Positions 38,802-46,774 of a DNA stretch of 64,000 nt are shown here, in pieces. The stretch comes from Pseudomonas baetica (GTDB lineage: Bacteria > Pseudomonadota > Gammaproteobacteria > Pseudomonadales > Pseudomonadaceae). How positions within the stretch are numbered: position 1 is the first letter of the stretch; every line of letters starts with the position of its first letter. The notes under the pieces were generated by a model. The model was not told the origin of the DNA and ran no database searches. It worked only from the letters and a program-made list of their open reading frames with translations. Where the stretch lies: the NCBI RefSeq assembly GCF_019733355.1, contig NZ_JAIHLQ010000034.1:20678-84677 (forward strand). Direction: 5' to 3'. The translations under genes were made by a program, and so were the position numbers.

Positions 38802-40949
38802 TTAACCGAAGAAGCTTTGGCCGTTTTTGGCCATTTCGCGCAGCTTCTCGGTCGGGTGGTACAGCGCGCCCAAATCAGCGTACTGGTCAGCCAGGGCAAC
38901 GAACTCGGCAACACCGATCGAATCGATGTAGCGCAGCGCACCGCCACGGAATGGAGGGAAACCGATACCGTAGACCAGACCCATGTCGGCTTCGGCGGCA
39001 GTTTCAACGATGCCGTCTTCCAGGCAACGCACGGTTTCCAGGCACAGCGGGATCATCATCCAGTTGATGATGTCTTCATCAGTGACTTCGCGCTGCTCGT
39101 AAACGATCGGCTTGAGCACTTCCAATACCGACGGATCGGCGACTTTCTTCTGCTTGCCTTTCTTGTCGGTCTCGTAGGCGTAGAAGCCCTTACCGTTTTT
39201 CTGGCCCAGACGCTTGGCTTCGTAAAGCACGTCAACAGCCGAACGACGGTCATCCTTCATGCGATCCGGGAAGCCTTCAGCCATCACGTCACGACCGTGG
39301 TGACCGGTATCAATGCCGACCACGTCCATCAAGTAGGCCGGACCCATCGGCCAGCCGAATTTTTCCATGATTTTATCGATGCGGACGAAGTCCACACCGG
39401 CGCTGACCAGCTTGGCGAAACCGCCGAAGTACGGGAACAGCACGCGGTTGACCAGGAAGCCCGGGCAATCGTTGACGACGATCGGGTTCTTGCCCATTTT
39501 CTTGGCGTAGGCAACGGTGGTGGCAACAGCCAGCTCGCTGGACTTCTCGCCACGGATCACTTCTACCAGCGGCATCATGTGCACCGGGTTGAAGAAGTGC
39601 ATGCCGACAAAATTTTCCGGGCGCTTGAGGGCTTTCGCCAGCAGGCTGATGGAAATGGTCGAGGTGTTGGACGCGAGGATGGTGTCCTCTTTGACCTTGT
39701 CTTCGACTTCCGCCAGCACGGCTTGCTTGACTTTCGGGTTCTCGACGACAGCTTCAACAACCAGGTCAACGTGACCAAAATCGCCGTAGGACAGCGTCGG
39801 ACGAATGCCATTGAGCACTTCAGCCATTTTCGCGGCTGTCATACGACCTTTGTCAACGCGGCCAACCAGCAGTTTGGCGGCTTCGGCCAGACCCTGCTCG
39901 ATACCGTGCTCGTTGATGTCCTTCATCAGGATCGGCGTGCCTTTGGAAGCCGACTGATAGGCGATACCGCCACCCATGATGCCAGCGCCGAGTACGGCGG
40001 CCTGCTTCACGTCTTTGGCGATTTCGTCGTAGGCCTTGGCCTTCTTCTTCAGTTCCTGATCGTTCAGGAACAGACCGATCAAGCTCTGCGCGGCAGAGGT
40101 TTTGGCCAGTTTGACGAAACCAGCGGCTTCGATTTCCAGCGCCTTGTCACGACCGAAGTTGGCGGCTTTCTGGATGGTCTTGATCGCTTCGACCGGCGCC
40201 GGGTAGTTCGGGCCAGCTTGACCGGCAACAAAACCTTTAGCGGTTTCGAAAGCCATCATTTGTTCAATGGCGTTCAGCTTGAGCTTTTCCAGCTTCGGCT
40301 GACGCTTGGCCTTGAAATCGAACTCGCCGCAGATGGCGCGCTTGATCAGCTCAAGGGCAGCTTCCTGCAGTTTCTCTGGAGCAACCACGGCGTCGACGGC
40401 GCTGACTTTCAGGGCGTCTTCAGGGCGATTTTCCTTGCCGGCGGCAATCCATTCGATAGCGTTGTCGACACCGATCAGGCGCGGCAAACGCACGGTACCG
40501 CCGAAGCCTGGGTAGATACCCAGCTTGACTTCCGGCAGACCGATTTTGGCCTTGGTCGACATGACGCGATAGTCAGCTGCCAGGCACATTTCCAGACCGC
40601 CGCCCAGGGCGATGCCGTTGATGGCCGCTACGGTCGGAACGTTGAGGTCTTCGAAATCGCTGAAGATCTTGTTGGCTTCGAGATTGCCAGCAACCAGCTC
40701 GGCATCCGGCAGCTTGAAGTTTTCGACAAATTCAGTGATGTCGGCGCCGACGATGAACACGTCCTTGCCACTGCTGACGATCACACCCTTGATCGAAGCA
40801 TCTGCCTTGATGGTGTCTACGGCCTGACGCAGCTCGTTCAGGGTAAGACGGTTGAACTTGTTGACGGACTCACCCTTGAGGTCGAATTTCAATTCGACGA
40901 TGCCACTTTCAAGAGCGTTAACCGTGATGGCTTTACCTTCGTAAATCAT
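38802..40949 (-). CDS. fadB: Fatty-acid oxidation complex alpha subunit (enoyl-CoA hydratase / 3-hydroxyacyl-CoA dehydrogenase)
   Basis: 715 aa from the ATG at 40949 (MIYEGKAITVNAL), preceded by GGAG with 8-nt spacing; the open frame to 41102 is not part of the gene. The N-terminal crotonase half (1-190) has AINGIALGGGLEMCLAADYR and GIYPGFGGTVRLPRLIG. The dehydrogenase half (from about 310) has the NAD motif AAVLGAGIMGGGIAYQSA and the HFFNPVHMMPLVEVI signature. It performs the hydration and oxidation steps of beta-oxidation. A near-consensus PsrA operator lies about 165 bp upstream. Confidence 0.97.
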   Translation of the reverse strand: MIYEGKAITVNALESGIVELKFDLKGESVNKFNRLTLNELRQAVDTIKADASIKGVIVSSGKDVFIVGADITEFVENFKLPDAELVAGNLEANKIFSDFEDLNVPTVAAINGIALGGGLEMCLAADYRVMSTKAKIGLPEVKLGIYPGFGGTVRLPRLIGVDNAIEWIAAGKENRPEDALKVSAVDAVVAPEKLQEAALELIKRAICGEFDFKAKRQPKLEKLKLNAIEQMMAFETAKGFVAGQAGPNYPAPVEAIKTIQKAANFGRDKALEIEAAGFVKLAKTSAAQSLIGLFLNDQELKKKAKAYDEIAKDVKQAAVLGAGIMGGGIAYQSASKGTPILMKDINEHGIEQGLAEAAKLLVGRVDKGRMTAAKMAEVLNGIRPTLSYGDFGHVDLVVEAVVENPKVKQAVLAEVEDKVKEDTILASNTSTISISLLAKALKRPENFVGMHFFNPVHMMPLVEVIRGEKSSELAVATTVAYAKKMGKNPIVVNDCPGFLVNRVLFPYFGGFAKLVSAGVDFVRIDKIMEKFGWPMGPAYLMDVVGIDTGHHGRDVMAEGFPDRMKDDRRSAVDVLYEAKRLGQKNGKGFYAYETDKKGKQKKVADPSVLEVLKPIVYEQREVTDEDIINWMMIPLCLETVRCLEDGIVETAAEADMGLVYGIGFPPFRGGALRYIDSIGVAEFVALADQYADLGALYHPTEKLREMAKNGQSFFG

Positions 40950-41112
40950 CAACTGATCTCCACGATATGGAAGCTGAACAGTACACGTCGGACGCAGGCG
41001 AATGGCTTGGCAGGACGCTTTTTCGTCGATGCTAACGCCAATCCACCCGGCACACCCGCCAACGCGATAGTCGGGATTCTGTAGGAGCGATCTGTAAGAC
41101 AAACGCTCAATT

Positions 41113-41126
41113 CATACGCCCGTTTG
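41113..41126. promoter_or_regulatory. fadB: PsrA-like operator upstream of fadB
   Basis: CATACGCCCGTTTG differs from the palindromic PsrA consensus CAAAC-N4-GTTTG at one base. A second half-site CAAAC lies at 41100-41104. The position, 164 bp before the fadB start, fits a promoter operator only if the leader is long. Confidence 0.55.
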
Positions 41127-41324
41127 ATTTGGGTACGCCACCTTCACGGAATTTCCGACAATTGTCAATCGCCCAAAATACGGGTTGAAATGCGACTTTG
41201 CGGTCACTTCCGTACTACGAAGACCAGCAACACGGCTCTGCATGTCGAGCCATTCATAGAATCAATAGTTAGAAAAGTCGCCCTAATTCGCATTGAGCCC
41301 TGTTTAAAGCGGCTACGCTGAGTG

Positions 41325-41425
41325 GACTACATGGAAATGCGCTGAAGGCTCGACAAGGGGCCAGCCACAAAAAATTACCGGCCTGCCTGGCCAACCCCGC
41401 CCGATGAATCATGTCGGGCTTTTTA
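41325..41425 (+). ncRNA. Candidate small RNA between fadB and a hypothetical gene
   Basis: A plus-strand intrinsic terminator ends a stretch with no plus-strand gene. Upstream is CTACGCT at about 41314-41320, resembling a stationary-phase (RpoS) -10, with TTGAGC 14 bp before it. The predicted RNA of about 100 nt would have a stem GGCCAG/CTGGCC enclosing an A-rich loop (ACAAAAAATTA) that could bind Hfq, then the terminator. It lacks repeated CA-motifs of the CrcZ/Y/X type. The boundaries are estimated; this is an inference from DNA alone. Confidence 0.38.
41399..41424 (+). terminator. Plus-strand terminator without an upstream plus-strand gene
   Basis: GCCCGA (41399-41404), 9-nt loop, TCGGGC (41414-41419), then a T-run. 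The flanking genes are both on the minus strand, and the T-run is only on the plus-strand side. Confidence 0.75.
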
Positions 41426-41476
41426 TTGCTCGTCTGCCGGACGTTTCGCACCGTTGCAGTGGGAAACGTCCACGAG

Positions 41477-41914
41477 TTACGCCAGCGCTTTCAGTGTGGC
41501 GTCGATGTCCTGCAAAACCGAGGTTTCGCCCTTCTCGCCCCAGTACAAGGCGATCATTTGCTTATCCGCCTCGACTTTGAAGACGTTGCCCGGCAATTTT
41601 TCGAAATGATCTAGTAGCGTCCGATCTTCGCAAACCTCCTGCCACTGATTGACCCACACACCCGGCGATTTTTGCCACCAGGACCAGCATGCCGGCTGAT
41701 TGCTCCGGCGCGGTCGATGATATTGCGCACACGGACTCGGCGGCTCTTGCGAGAGCCAGTGCGGCCACTCCTGAGGCGCCAGTTGCATGGCCAGACCGAT
41801 ACGCCGCGCCTCCATGCGCAGGGCAATGCGACCACTCTGCGCACGCGATGGGCGCAACCAGGCCAGTGGACTCAAAACCACCAACAGGATTGACACCACC
41901 AGCCAGACCGTCAT
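41477..41914 (-). CDS. Hypothetical protein with N-terminal membrane anchor
   Basis: 145 aa from the ATG at 41914 (GGGAG 7 nt upstream); the frame is open to 41944. One TM helix at 3-21 (VWLVVSILLVVLSPLAWL) is followed by a cytosolic or periplasmic part rich in Trp and Arg, ending MIALYWGEKGETSVLQDIDATLKALA. I recognise it only as a conserved gene beside the usp gene in pseudomonads (PA3015/3016 region). No function is known to me. Confidence 0.75.
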   Translation of the reverse strand: MTVWLVVSILLVVLSPLAWLRPSRAQSGRIALRMEARRIGLAMQLAPQEWPHWLSQEPPSPCAQYHRPRRSNQPACWSWWQKSPGVWVNQWQEVCEDRTLLDHFEKLPGNVFKVEADKQMIALYWGEKGETSVLQDIDATLKALA

Positions 41915-42017
41915 ATCTCTACTCCCGATTTTAGAAGGGCCCATTGTGTCACCTTGGAACCAATGCGCTTGAAACCAGCCATACTTAACAATATTGAAAC
42001 CTCAGGAGGAGCACCTC

Positions 42018-42455
42018 ATGCCCTACCACCACATCCTGGTCGCCGTAGATCTGACTGAAGAGTGCGACCCTGTTATCCACCGCGCCCGCGAGCTGTCGGT
42101 GAGCAACGGCGCCAAGCTTTCGCTGGTGCATATCGTCGAGCCGATGGCGATGGCTTTCGGCGGCGACGTGCCAATGGATCTATCACAACTGCAACAGCAG
42201 CAGTTCGATCAAGCCAAGGAACGCCTTGAGCGCCTGAAACTCAAATATTCTGAACTCGAAGGTGCCAACTGCCACTTGACCTACGGCCAGCCACGCCAGG
42301 AAATCCACCATTTTGCCAAGGAGCATGAGTGCGATCTGATCGTGGTGGGCAGTCATGGGCGCCATGGTCTGGCGCTGTTGCTCGGCTCGACCGCCAACGA
42401 TGTGTTGCACGGCGCGCCTTGTGACGTGCTAGCGGTGCACCTGGTCAAGCAGTGA
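42018..42455 (+). CDS. Universal stress protein (UspA family)
   Basis: 145 aa from the ATG at 42018, preceded by AGGAGG with 8-nt spacing; the frame is open to 41994 but the Usp family begins MPYHHILVAVDL. The fold shows the ATP-binding pattern near the C-terminus, VVGSHGRHGLALLLGSTANDVLHGAPCDVLAVH, that is G-2x-G-9x-G(S/T) with variations. Usp proteins help survive stress and starvation. It is divergent from the membrane-anchored hypothetical gene and followed by REP repeats and a terminator. Confidence 0.93.
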   Translation: MPYHHILVAVDLTEECDPVIHRARELSVSNGAKLSLVHIVEPMAMAFGGDVPMDLSQLQQQQFDQAKERLERLKLKYSELEGANCHLTYGQPRQEIHHFAKEHECDLIVVGSHGRHGLALLLGSTANDVLHGAPCDVLAVHLVKQ

Positions 42456-42465
42456 AAGGCATAAC

Positions 42466-42558
42466 CCTGCGGGGGCGGGCTTGCTCGCGAAAACGTCGGC
42501 ACATCCAATTTGATGTCGAGTGACACACCGATTTCGTGAGCAAGCTCGCTCCTACCAT
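42466..42558. repeat. REP pair (inverted) after the usp gene
   Basis: GGGGGCGGGCTTGCTCGCG at the left and its inverted, diverged copy CGTGAGCAAGCTCGCTCC at the right, about 50 bp apart, between the convergent usp and uup genes. Confidence 0.8.
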
Positions 42559-42575
42559 GGACCTAAACACTACGT

Positions 42576-42613
42576 AAAAAGCCCGGCGCTCATGACTGAA
42601 CGCCGGGCTTTTT
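42576..42613. terminator. Bidirectional intrinsic terminator between usp gene and uup
   Basis: A 13-bp stem AAAAAGCCCGGCG/CGCCGGGCTTTTT with a 12-nt loop, A-run and T-run on either side. Confidence 0.88.
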
Positions 42614-42627
42614 TACATCCGGATCAA

Positions 42628-44550
42628 TCAGGCGTCCAGCTCGGCCCAACGTTCCACCAGTGAGTCCAGCTCTGCCTGCAATTGCTCAAGCGAGGCAATC
42701 ACCTTGGCAGTCTCGACAGCAGGACGCTGATAGAAACCGGCGTCGGCCATTTCAGCCTCGACCGCGGCGATCTGCTGCTCCTTGGCGTCAATCTCACCCG
42801 GCAACGCTTCCAGTTCGCGCTGCAGCTTGTAGCTCAGCTTCTTTTTCGCGGCCGGGGCAGCAACGGCAGGCGCTGCGCCGGGAGCCGGCTCAGCCGTCAC
42901 CACCGCCGAGTTCAGGTCAGCCTTGCCCGACTTGCTCTCGGTTACGCCCAGCAGACGCGGCGAGCCGCCCTGACGAATCCAGTCCTGATAACCACCGACG
43001 TATTCACGCACCTTGCCTTCACCTTCAAAGACCAGGGTGCTGGTGACGACGTTGTCGAGGAATGCCCGGTCGTGGCTGACCATCAGCACAGTACCGTTGA
43101 AGGTCAGCAGCACTTCTTCGAGCAGTTCGAGGGTTTCCACGTCGAGATCGTTAGTCGGCTCGTCGAGGACCAGCAGGTTAGCCGGCTTGCTGAACAGTTT
43201 TGCCAGCAGCAGGCGAGCCCGCTCCCCACCCGACAACGCCTTGACGGGCGTGCGAGCACGCTGCGGGCTGAACAAGAAGTCGCCGAGGTAGCTCAGCACA
43301 TGGCGACTCTGGCCATCGATATCGATAAAGTCGCGACCTTCAGCGACGTTGTCGATCACGGTCTTCTCCAGATCCAGTTGATGGCGCAACTGGTCGAAGT
43401 ACGCCACATCGATCCGGGTGCCCTCTTCCACTTTGCCGCTGGTCGGTTGCAGACCGCTGAGCATCAGCTTCAGCAGAGTCGTCTTGCCGGTGCCATTGGC
43501 GCCGAGCAGACCGATACGGTCGCCGCGCTGCAGCACCATCGAAAAGTCCTTGATCAGGAACGGACCGTCCGGGTGATGGAAGCTGACATTTTCCAGCACC
43601 ATCACTTGCTTGCCGGACTTGTCGGCAGTTTCCAGCTGGATATTGGCCTTGCCGGTACGCTCGCGACGTTCACTGCGCTCTACGCGCAAAGCTTTCAATG
43701 CACGGACGCGACCTTCGTTACGGGTACGACGCGCCTTGATGCCCTGACGGATCCACACTTCTTCCTGAGCCAGACGCTTGTCGAACAGCGCGTTGGCGGT
43801 CTCTTCAGCGGCCAGCGCGGCTTCTTTGTGGACGAGGAAGCTGGCGTAGTCGCCGTTCCAGTCGATCAGGCCGCCGCGATCCAGTTCGAGGATGCGCGTG
43901 GCAAGGTTTTGCAGAAAGGAACGGTCGTGCGTGATGAACAGCACGGCGCCCTGAAAATCCTTCAGCGCTTCTTCGAGCCAGGCAATTGCACCGATATCCA
44001 GGTGGTTGGTAGGTTCGTCGAGCAGCAGCAGATCCGGCTCTGACACCAATGCTTGCGCGAGCAGCACGCGACGACGCCAGCCGCCGGACAATTCGGCGAG
44101 GGTCTTGTCGGCCGGCAATTGCAGGCGGCTCAGAGTGCTGTCGACCAGGGTCTGCAAGCGCCAGCCGTCGCGGGCTTCGAGGTCATGCTGGACGTGCATC
44201 AGTTTGTCCAGATCGGCATCGGTGACGATGTTCTGGCTCAGGTGATGATACTCGGCGAGCAAGGCGCCAACGCCATCGAGGCCTTCGGCAACCACGTCGA
44301 ACACCGTCCGCTCGTCGGCCACCGGCAACTCTTGCGGCAATTCGCCGATTTTCAGACCGGGTGCACGCCACACCGAGCCGTCATCGGGCTTCTGGTCGCC
44401 CTTGACCAGTTTCATCATGCTGGATTTACCAGTGCCGTTGCGGCCGATGATGCACACCCGCTCACCACGGGCGATCTGCCAGGACACCTTGTCCAACAAC
44501 GGCATAGCGCCGAATGCAAGGGACACATCGCTGAATTTGAGCAGGGTCAT
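42628..44550 (-). CDS. uup: ABC-F ATPase Uup
   Basis: 640 aa from the ATG at 44550, with GGAG upstream; the frame is open to 44577. Two ABC domains have Walker A GRNGTGKSSMMKLV and GANGTGKTTLLKLM, signatures ELSGGWRRRVLLAQAL and ALSGGERARLLLAKLF and LLDEPTNHLD / VLDEPTNDLD. There are no TM helices. A positively charged linker (RTRNEGRVRALKALRVERSERRER is the region) and a C-terminal coiled coil of about 70 residues, which is typical of Uup, complete it. Uup acts on ribosomes and limits precise transposon excision in E. coli. Confidence 0.94.
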   Translation of the reverse strand: MTLLKFSDVSLAFGAMPLLDKVSWQIARGERVCIIGRNGTGKSSMMKLVKGDQKPDDGSVWRAPGLKIGELPQELPVADERTVFDVVAEGLDGVGALLAEYHHLSQNIVTDADLDKLMHVQHDLEARDGWRLQTLVDSTLSRLQLPADKTLAELSGGWRRRVLLAQALVSEPDLLLLDEPTNHLDIGAIAWLEEALKDFQGAVLFITHDRSFLQNLATRILELDRGGLIDWNGDYASFLVHKEAALAAEETANALFDKRLAQEEVWIRQGIKARRTRNEGRVRALKALRVERSERRERTGKANIQLETADKSGKQVMVLENVSFHHPDGPFLIKDFSMVLQRGDRIGLLGANGTGKTTLLKLMLSGLQPTSGKVEEGTRIDVAYFDQLRHQLDLEKTVIDNVAEGRDFIDIDGQSRHVLSYLGDFLFSPQRARTPVKALSGGERARLLLAKLFSKPANLLVLDEPTNDLDVETLELLEEVLLTFNGTVLMVSHDRAFLDNVVTSTLVFEGEGKVREYVGGYQDWIRQGGSPRLLGVTESKSGKADLNSAVVTAEPAPGAAPAVAAPAAKKKLSYKLQRELEALPGEIDAKEQQIAAVEAEMADAGFYQRPAVETAKVIASLEQLQAELDSLVERWAELDA

Positions 44551-44764
44551 GAGCTTCTCCAAAAACCGGGCGCGCATTCTACCTGAGTTAGGGCTTCAGC
44601 AGGCCGGCAATTTGTCTGTCGAAGCACTCTGCACAACATTTGTTGCGAACTTGTGCTGCGAGGCCCGCAAAGCTTTCGCCGCTTGCTGGCAAAAGGCTAA
44701 GCTACAGACAATTCAGTGCTGATCGAGGTCAGCACTTGTCATGATTTCTCTGCCCGGATGTCTC

Positions 44765-46693
44765 ATGCGCAGTCGCCTTTTCAGTGTTTTTTCCTGTTTT
44801 CTACTTACCGCCGCTGCCGTTCAATCCGCCCAGGCGGTGGATCTGTCCACCCAACGCCAGTATTACGATGAAGCCAAACGCGCCCTGGCCAAGGGCGATA
44901 CCGGTCCATATTTGCGTTACAGCCAGGCCTTGGCCGATTATCCGCTGGAACCGTATCTGGCTTACGACGAGTTGACCGCACGCCTCAAAACCGCGAGCAA
45001 CGCGGAAATCGAGAAATTCCTCGCCGAGCATGGCGACCTGCCCCAGGCCAACTGGATGAAGCTGCGCTGGTTGCGCTGGCTCGCCGACCGTGGCGATTGG
45101 ACAACCTTCGTCAAGTATTACGACCCGAAACTCAATTTCACCGAACTGGACTGCCTCAATGCGCAGTACCAGATCAGCCATAACCAAAAAGCCGAGGGAT
45201 ACGCCAACGCGGACAAGCTCTGGCTCACGGGCAAATCGCAACCTGCTGCGTGTGATGCGCTGTTTGGTATCTGGGCCGCTGACGGTCAGTTGACCGAGCA
45301 AAAACGCTGGCAGCGCACCAAACTCGCGGCTCAGGCTCGCAACTTTGCGCTGGCCAACAGCCTGGTGAACGGCCTGACCACCCTCGCCCCACGCGGTCGT
45401 TTGTTGGTGGATGTGGCGCAAAAACCCGAGTTGCTCAATCAGCCGTCACGCTTTACCCCCGCCGACGAACCGATGTCCGACGTGGTCAGCCTCGGCCTGC
45501 GCCGCTTGGCCCGCCAAGACCCTGACAAAGCCATGGCCTTGCTCGACGGTTACGCCAGCAGCATGCATTTCTCCCGCGATGAAAAAGTTGCGATCGCCCG
45601 GGAAATCGGCCTGACCCTGGCCCGACGCTTCGACAGTCGAGCGCTGGACGTGATGACCAAATACGACCCGGAACTGCGTGACAACACGGTTTCCGAATGG
45701 CGCCTGCGCCTGCTGCTGCGTCTGGCACGTTGGGACGATGCTTACCAATTGACCCGCCGCTTGCCGCAGGATCTGGCCACCACCAATCGCTGGCGCTACT
45801 GGCAAGCCCGCAGCCTGGAACTGGCACAGCCACAGAACCCGCAAGTGCAGCACCTCTACAAGAGCCTGGCCCAGGAGCGCGACTTCTACGGTTTTCTTGC
45901 CGCCGACCGCTCGCAATCCCCTTATTCGCTGAACAACAAACCTTTGATGCTCAGTCAGGCGCTGATCAACAAAGTACGCAACACCCCTGGCGTACGTCGT
46001 GCGCTGGAATTCCACGCCCGGGGACAGATCGTCGATGGCCGTCGTGAGTGGTATTACGTCAGCCGCCACTTCAACCGCGACGAAATGGTCGCCCAGGCAA
46101 AACTGGCCTATGACCTGAAATGGTACTTCCCGGCAATCCGCACCATCAGTCAGGCGAAATACTGGGACGATCTGGACATCCGCTTCCCGATGGCCCACCG
46201 CAATACACTTGTGCGTGAAGCCAAGGTTCGCGGTCTGCATTCGAGTTGGGTATTCGCGATCACCCGTCAGGAGAGCGCGTTCATGGATGACGCGCGCTCC
46301 GGCGTTGGCGCCAGCGGGCTGATGCAACTGATGCCTGCCACCGCTAAGGAAACCGCGCGCAAGTTCAGCATTCCGCTGGCCTCGCCGAAGCAGGTGCTCG
46401 ATCCAGACAAGAACATCCAGCTCGGCGCGGCTTACCTGAGTCAGGTGCACAGCCAGTTCAACGGCAACCGCGTCCTCGCTTCTGCCGCTTACAACGCCGG
46501 TCCCGGCCGTGTACGCCAGTGGTTGCGTGGTGCTGATCACCTGAGCTTCGATGTCTGGGTCGAAAGCATTCCGTTCGACGAAACCCGCCAATATGTGCAA
46601 AACGTGTTGTCTTATTCGGTGATCTACGGCCAGAAGCTCAACTCACCCCAGCCGCTAGTGGATTGGCATGAGCGGTATTTTGATGATCAGTGA
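44765..46693 (+). CDS. slt: Soluble lytic murein transglycosylase
   Basis: 642 aa from the ATG at 44765, which begins a signal peptide (MRSRLFSVFSCFLLTAAAV.., cleavage after AQA). An in-frame ATG at 44741 would put extra residues before it. The long alpha-helical doughnut-forming U and L domains (30-480) precede the SLT domain, with the catalytic glutamate near residue 503 in ITRQESAFMDDARSGVGASG-like context and LMQLMPATAKE next. It cleaves peptidoglycan strands to 1,6-anhydro products, which later feed NagZ-dependent recycling. A shared terminator separates it from the convergent ABC gene. Confidence 0.95.
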   Translation: MRSRLFSVFSCFLLTAAAVQSAQAVDLSTQRQYYDEAKRALAKGDTGPYLRYSQALADYPLEPYLAYDELTARLKTASNAEIEKFLAEHGDLPQANWMKLRWLRWLADRGDWTTFVKYYDPKLNFTELDCLNAQYQISHNQKAEGYANADKLWLTGKSQPAACDALFGIWAADGQLTEQKRWQRTKLAAQARNFALANSLVNGLTTLAPRGRLLVDVAQKPELLNQPSRFTPADEPMSDVVSLGLRRLARQDPDKAMALLDGYASSMHFSRDEKVAIAREIGLTLARRFDSRALDVMTKYDPELRDNTVSEWRLRLLLRLARWDDAYQLTRRLPQDLATTNRWRYWQARSLELAQPQNPQVQHLYKSLAQERDFYGFLAADRSQSPYSLNNKPLMLSQALINKVRNTPGVRRALEFHARGQIVDGRREWYYVSRHFNRDEMVAQAKLAYDLKWYFPAIRTISQAKYWDDLDIRFPMAHRNTLVREAKVRGLHSSWVFAITRQESAFMDDARSGVGASGLMQLMPATAKETARKFSIPLASPKQVLDPDKNIQLGAAYLSQVHSQFNGNRVLASAAYNAGPGRVRQWLRGADHLSFDVWVESIPFDETRQYVQNVLSYSVIYGQKLNSPQPLVDWHERYFDDQ

Positions 46694-46717
46694 TCTTGCT
46701 GATCACACCCGGTAAAG

Positions 46718-46750
46718 AAAATGCCCTTGTCGCGAGATAAGGGCATTTTT
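46718..46750. terminator. Bidirectional intrinsic terminator between slt and the ABC exporter gene
   Basis: An 11-bp stem AAAATGCCCTT/AAGGGCATTTT with a 10-nt loop and flanking A/T runs, between convergent genes. Confidence 0.85.
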
Positions 46751-46774
46751 CATAGCGCTCGACCGAGTCGGTGC

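Larger units (their letters stand above)
40950..41476. other. Intergenic region (527 bp) upstream of fadB with no protein gene
   Basis: No frame here looks coding. It holds the fadB promoter area, a PsrA-like operator (41113-41126), a candidate small RNA (about 41325-41425) and its terminator (41399-41424). Short frames in this gap have no ribosome-binding site or family features. Confidence 0.7.

Noticed and set aside
38817..41084. A 755-codon open frame antisense to fadB
   Set aside because: A mirror frame produced by GC-rich codon bias; no ribosome-binding site, no family features, while fadB on the other strand is complete.
41325..41425. CrcZ/CrcY/CrcX-type small RNA
   Set aside because: The region lacks the repeated A-rich CA-motifs; only one A-rich loop is present.
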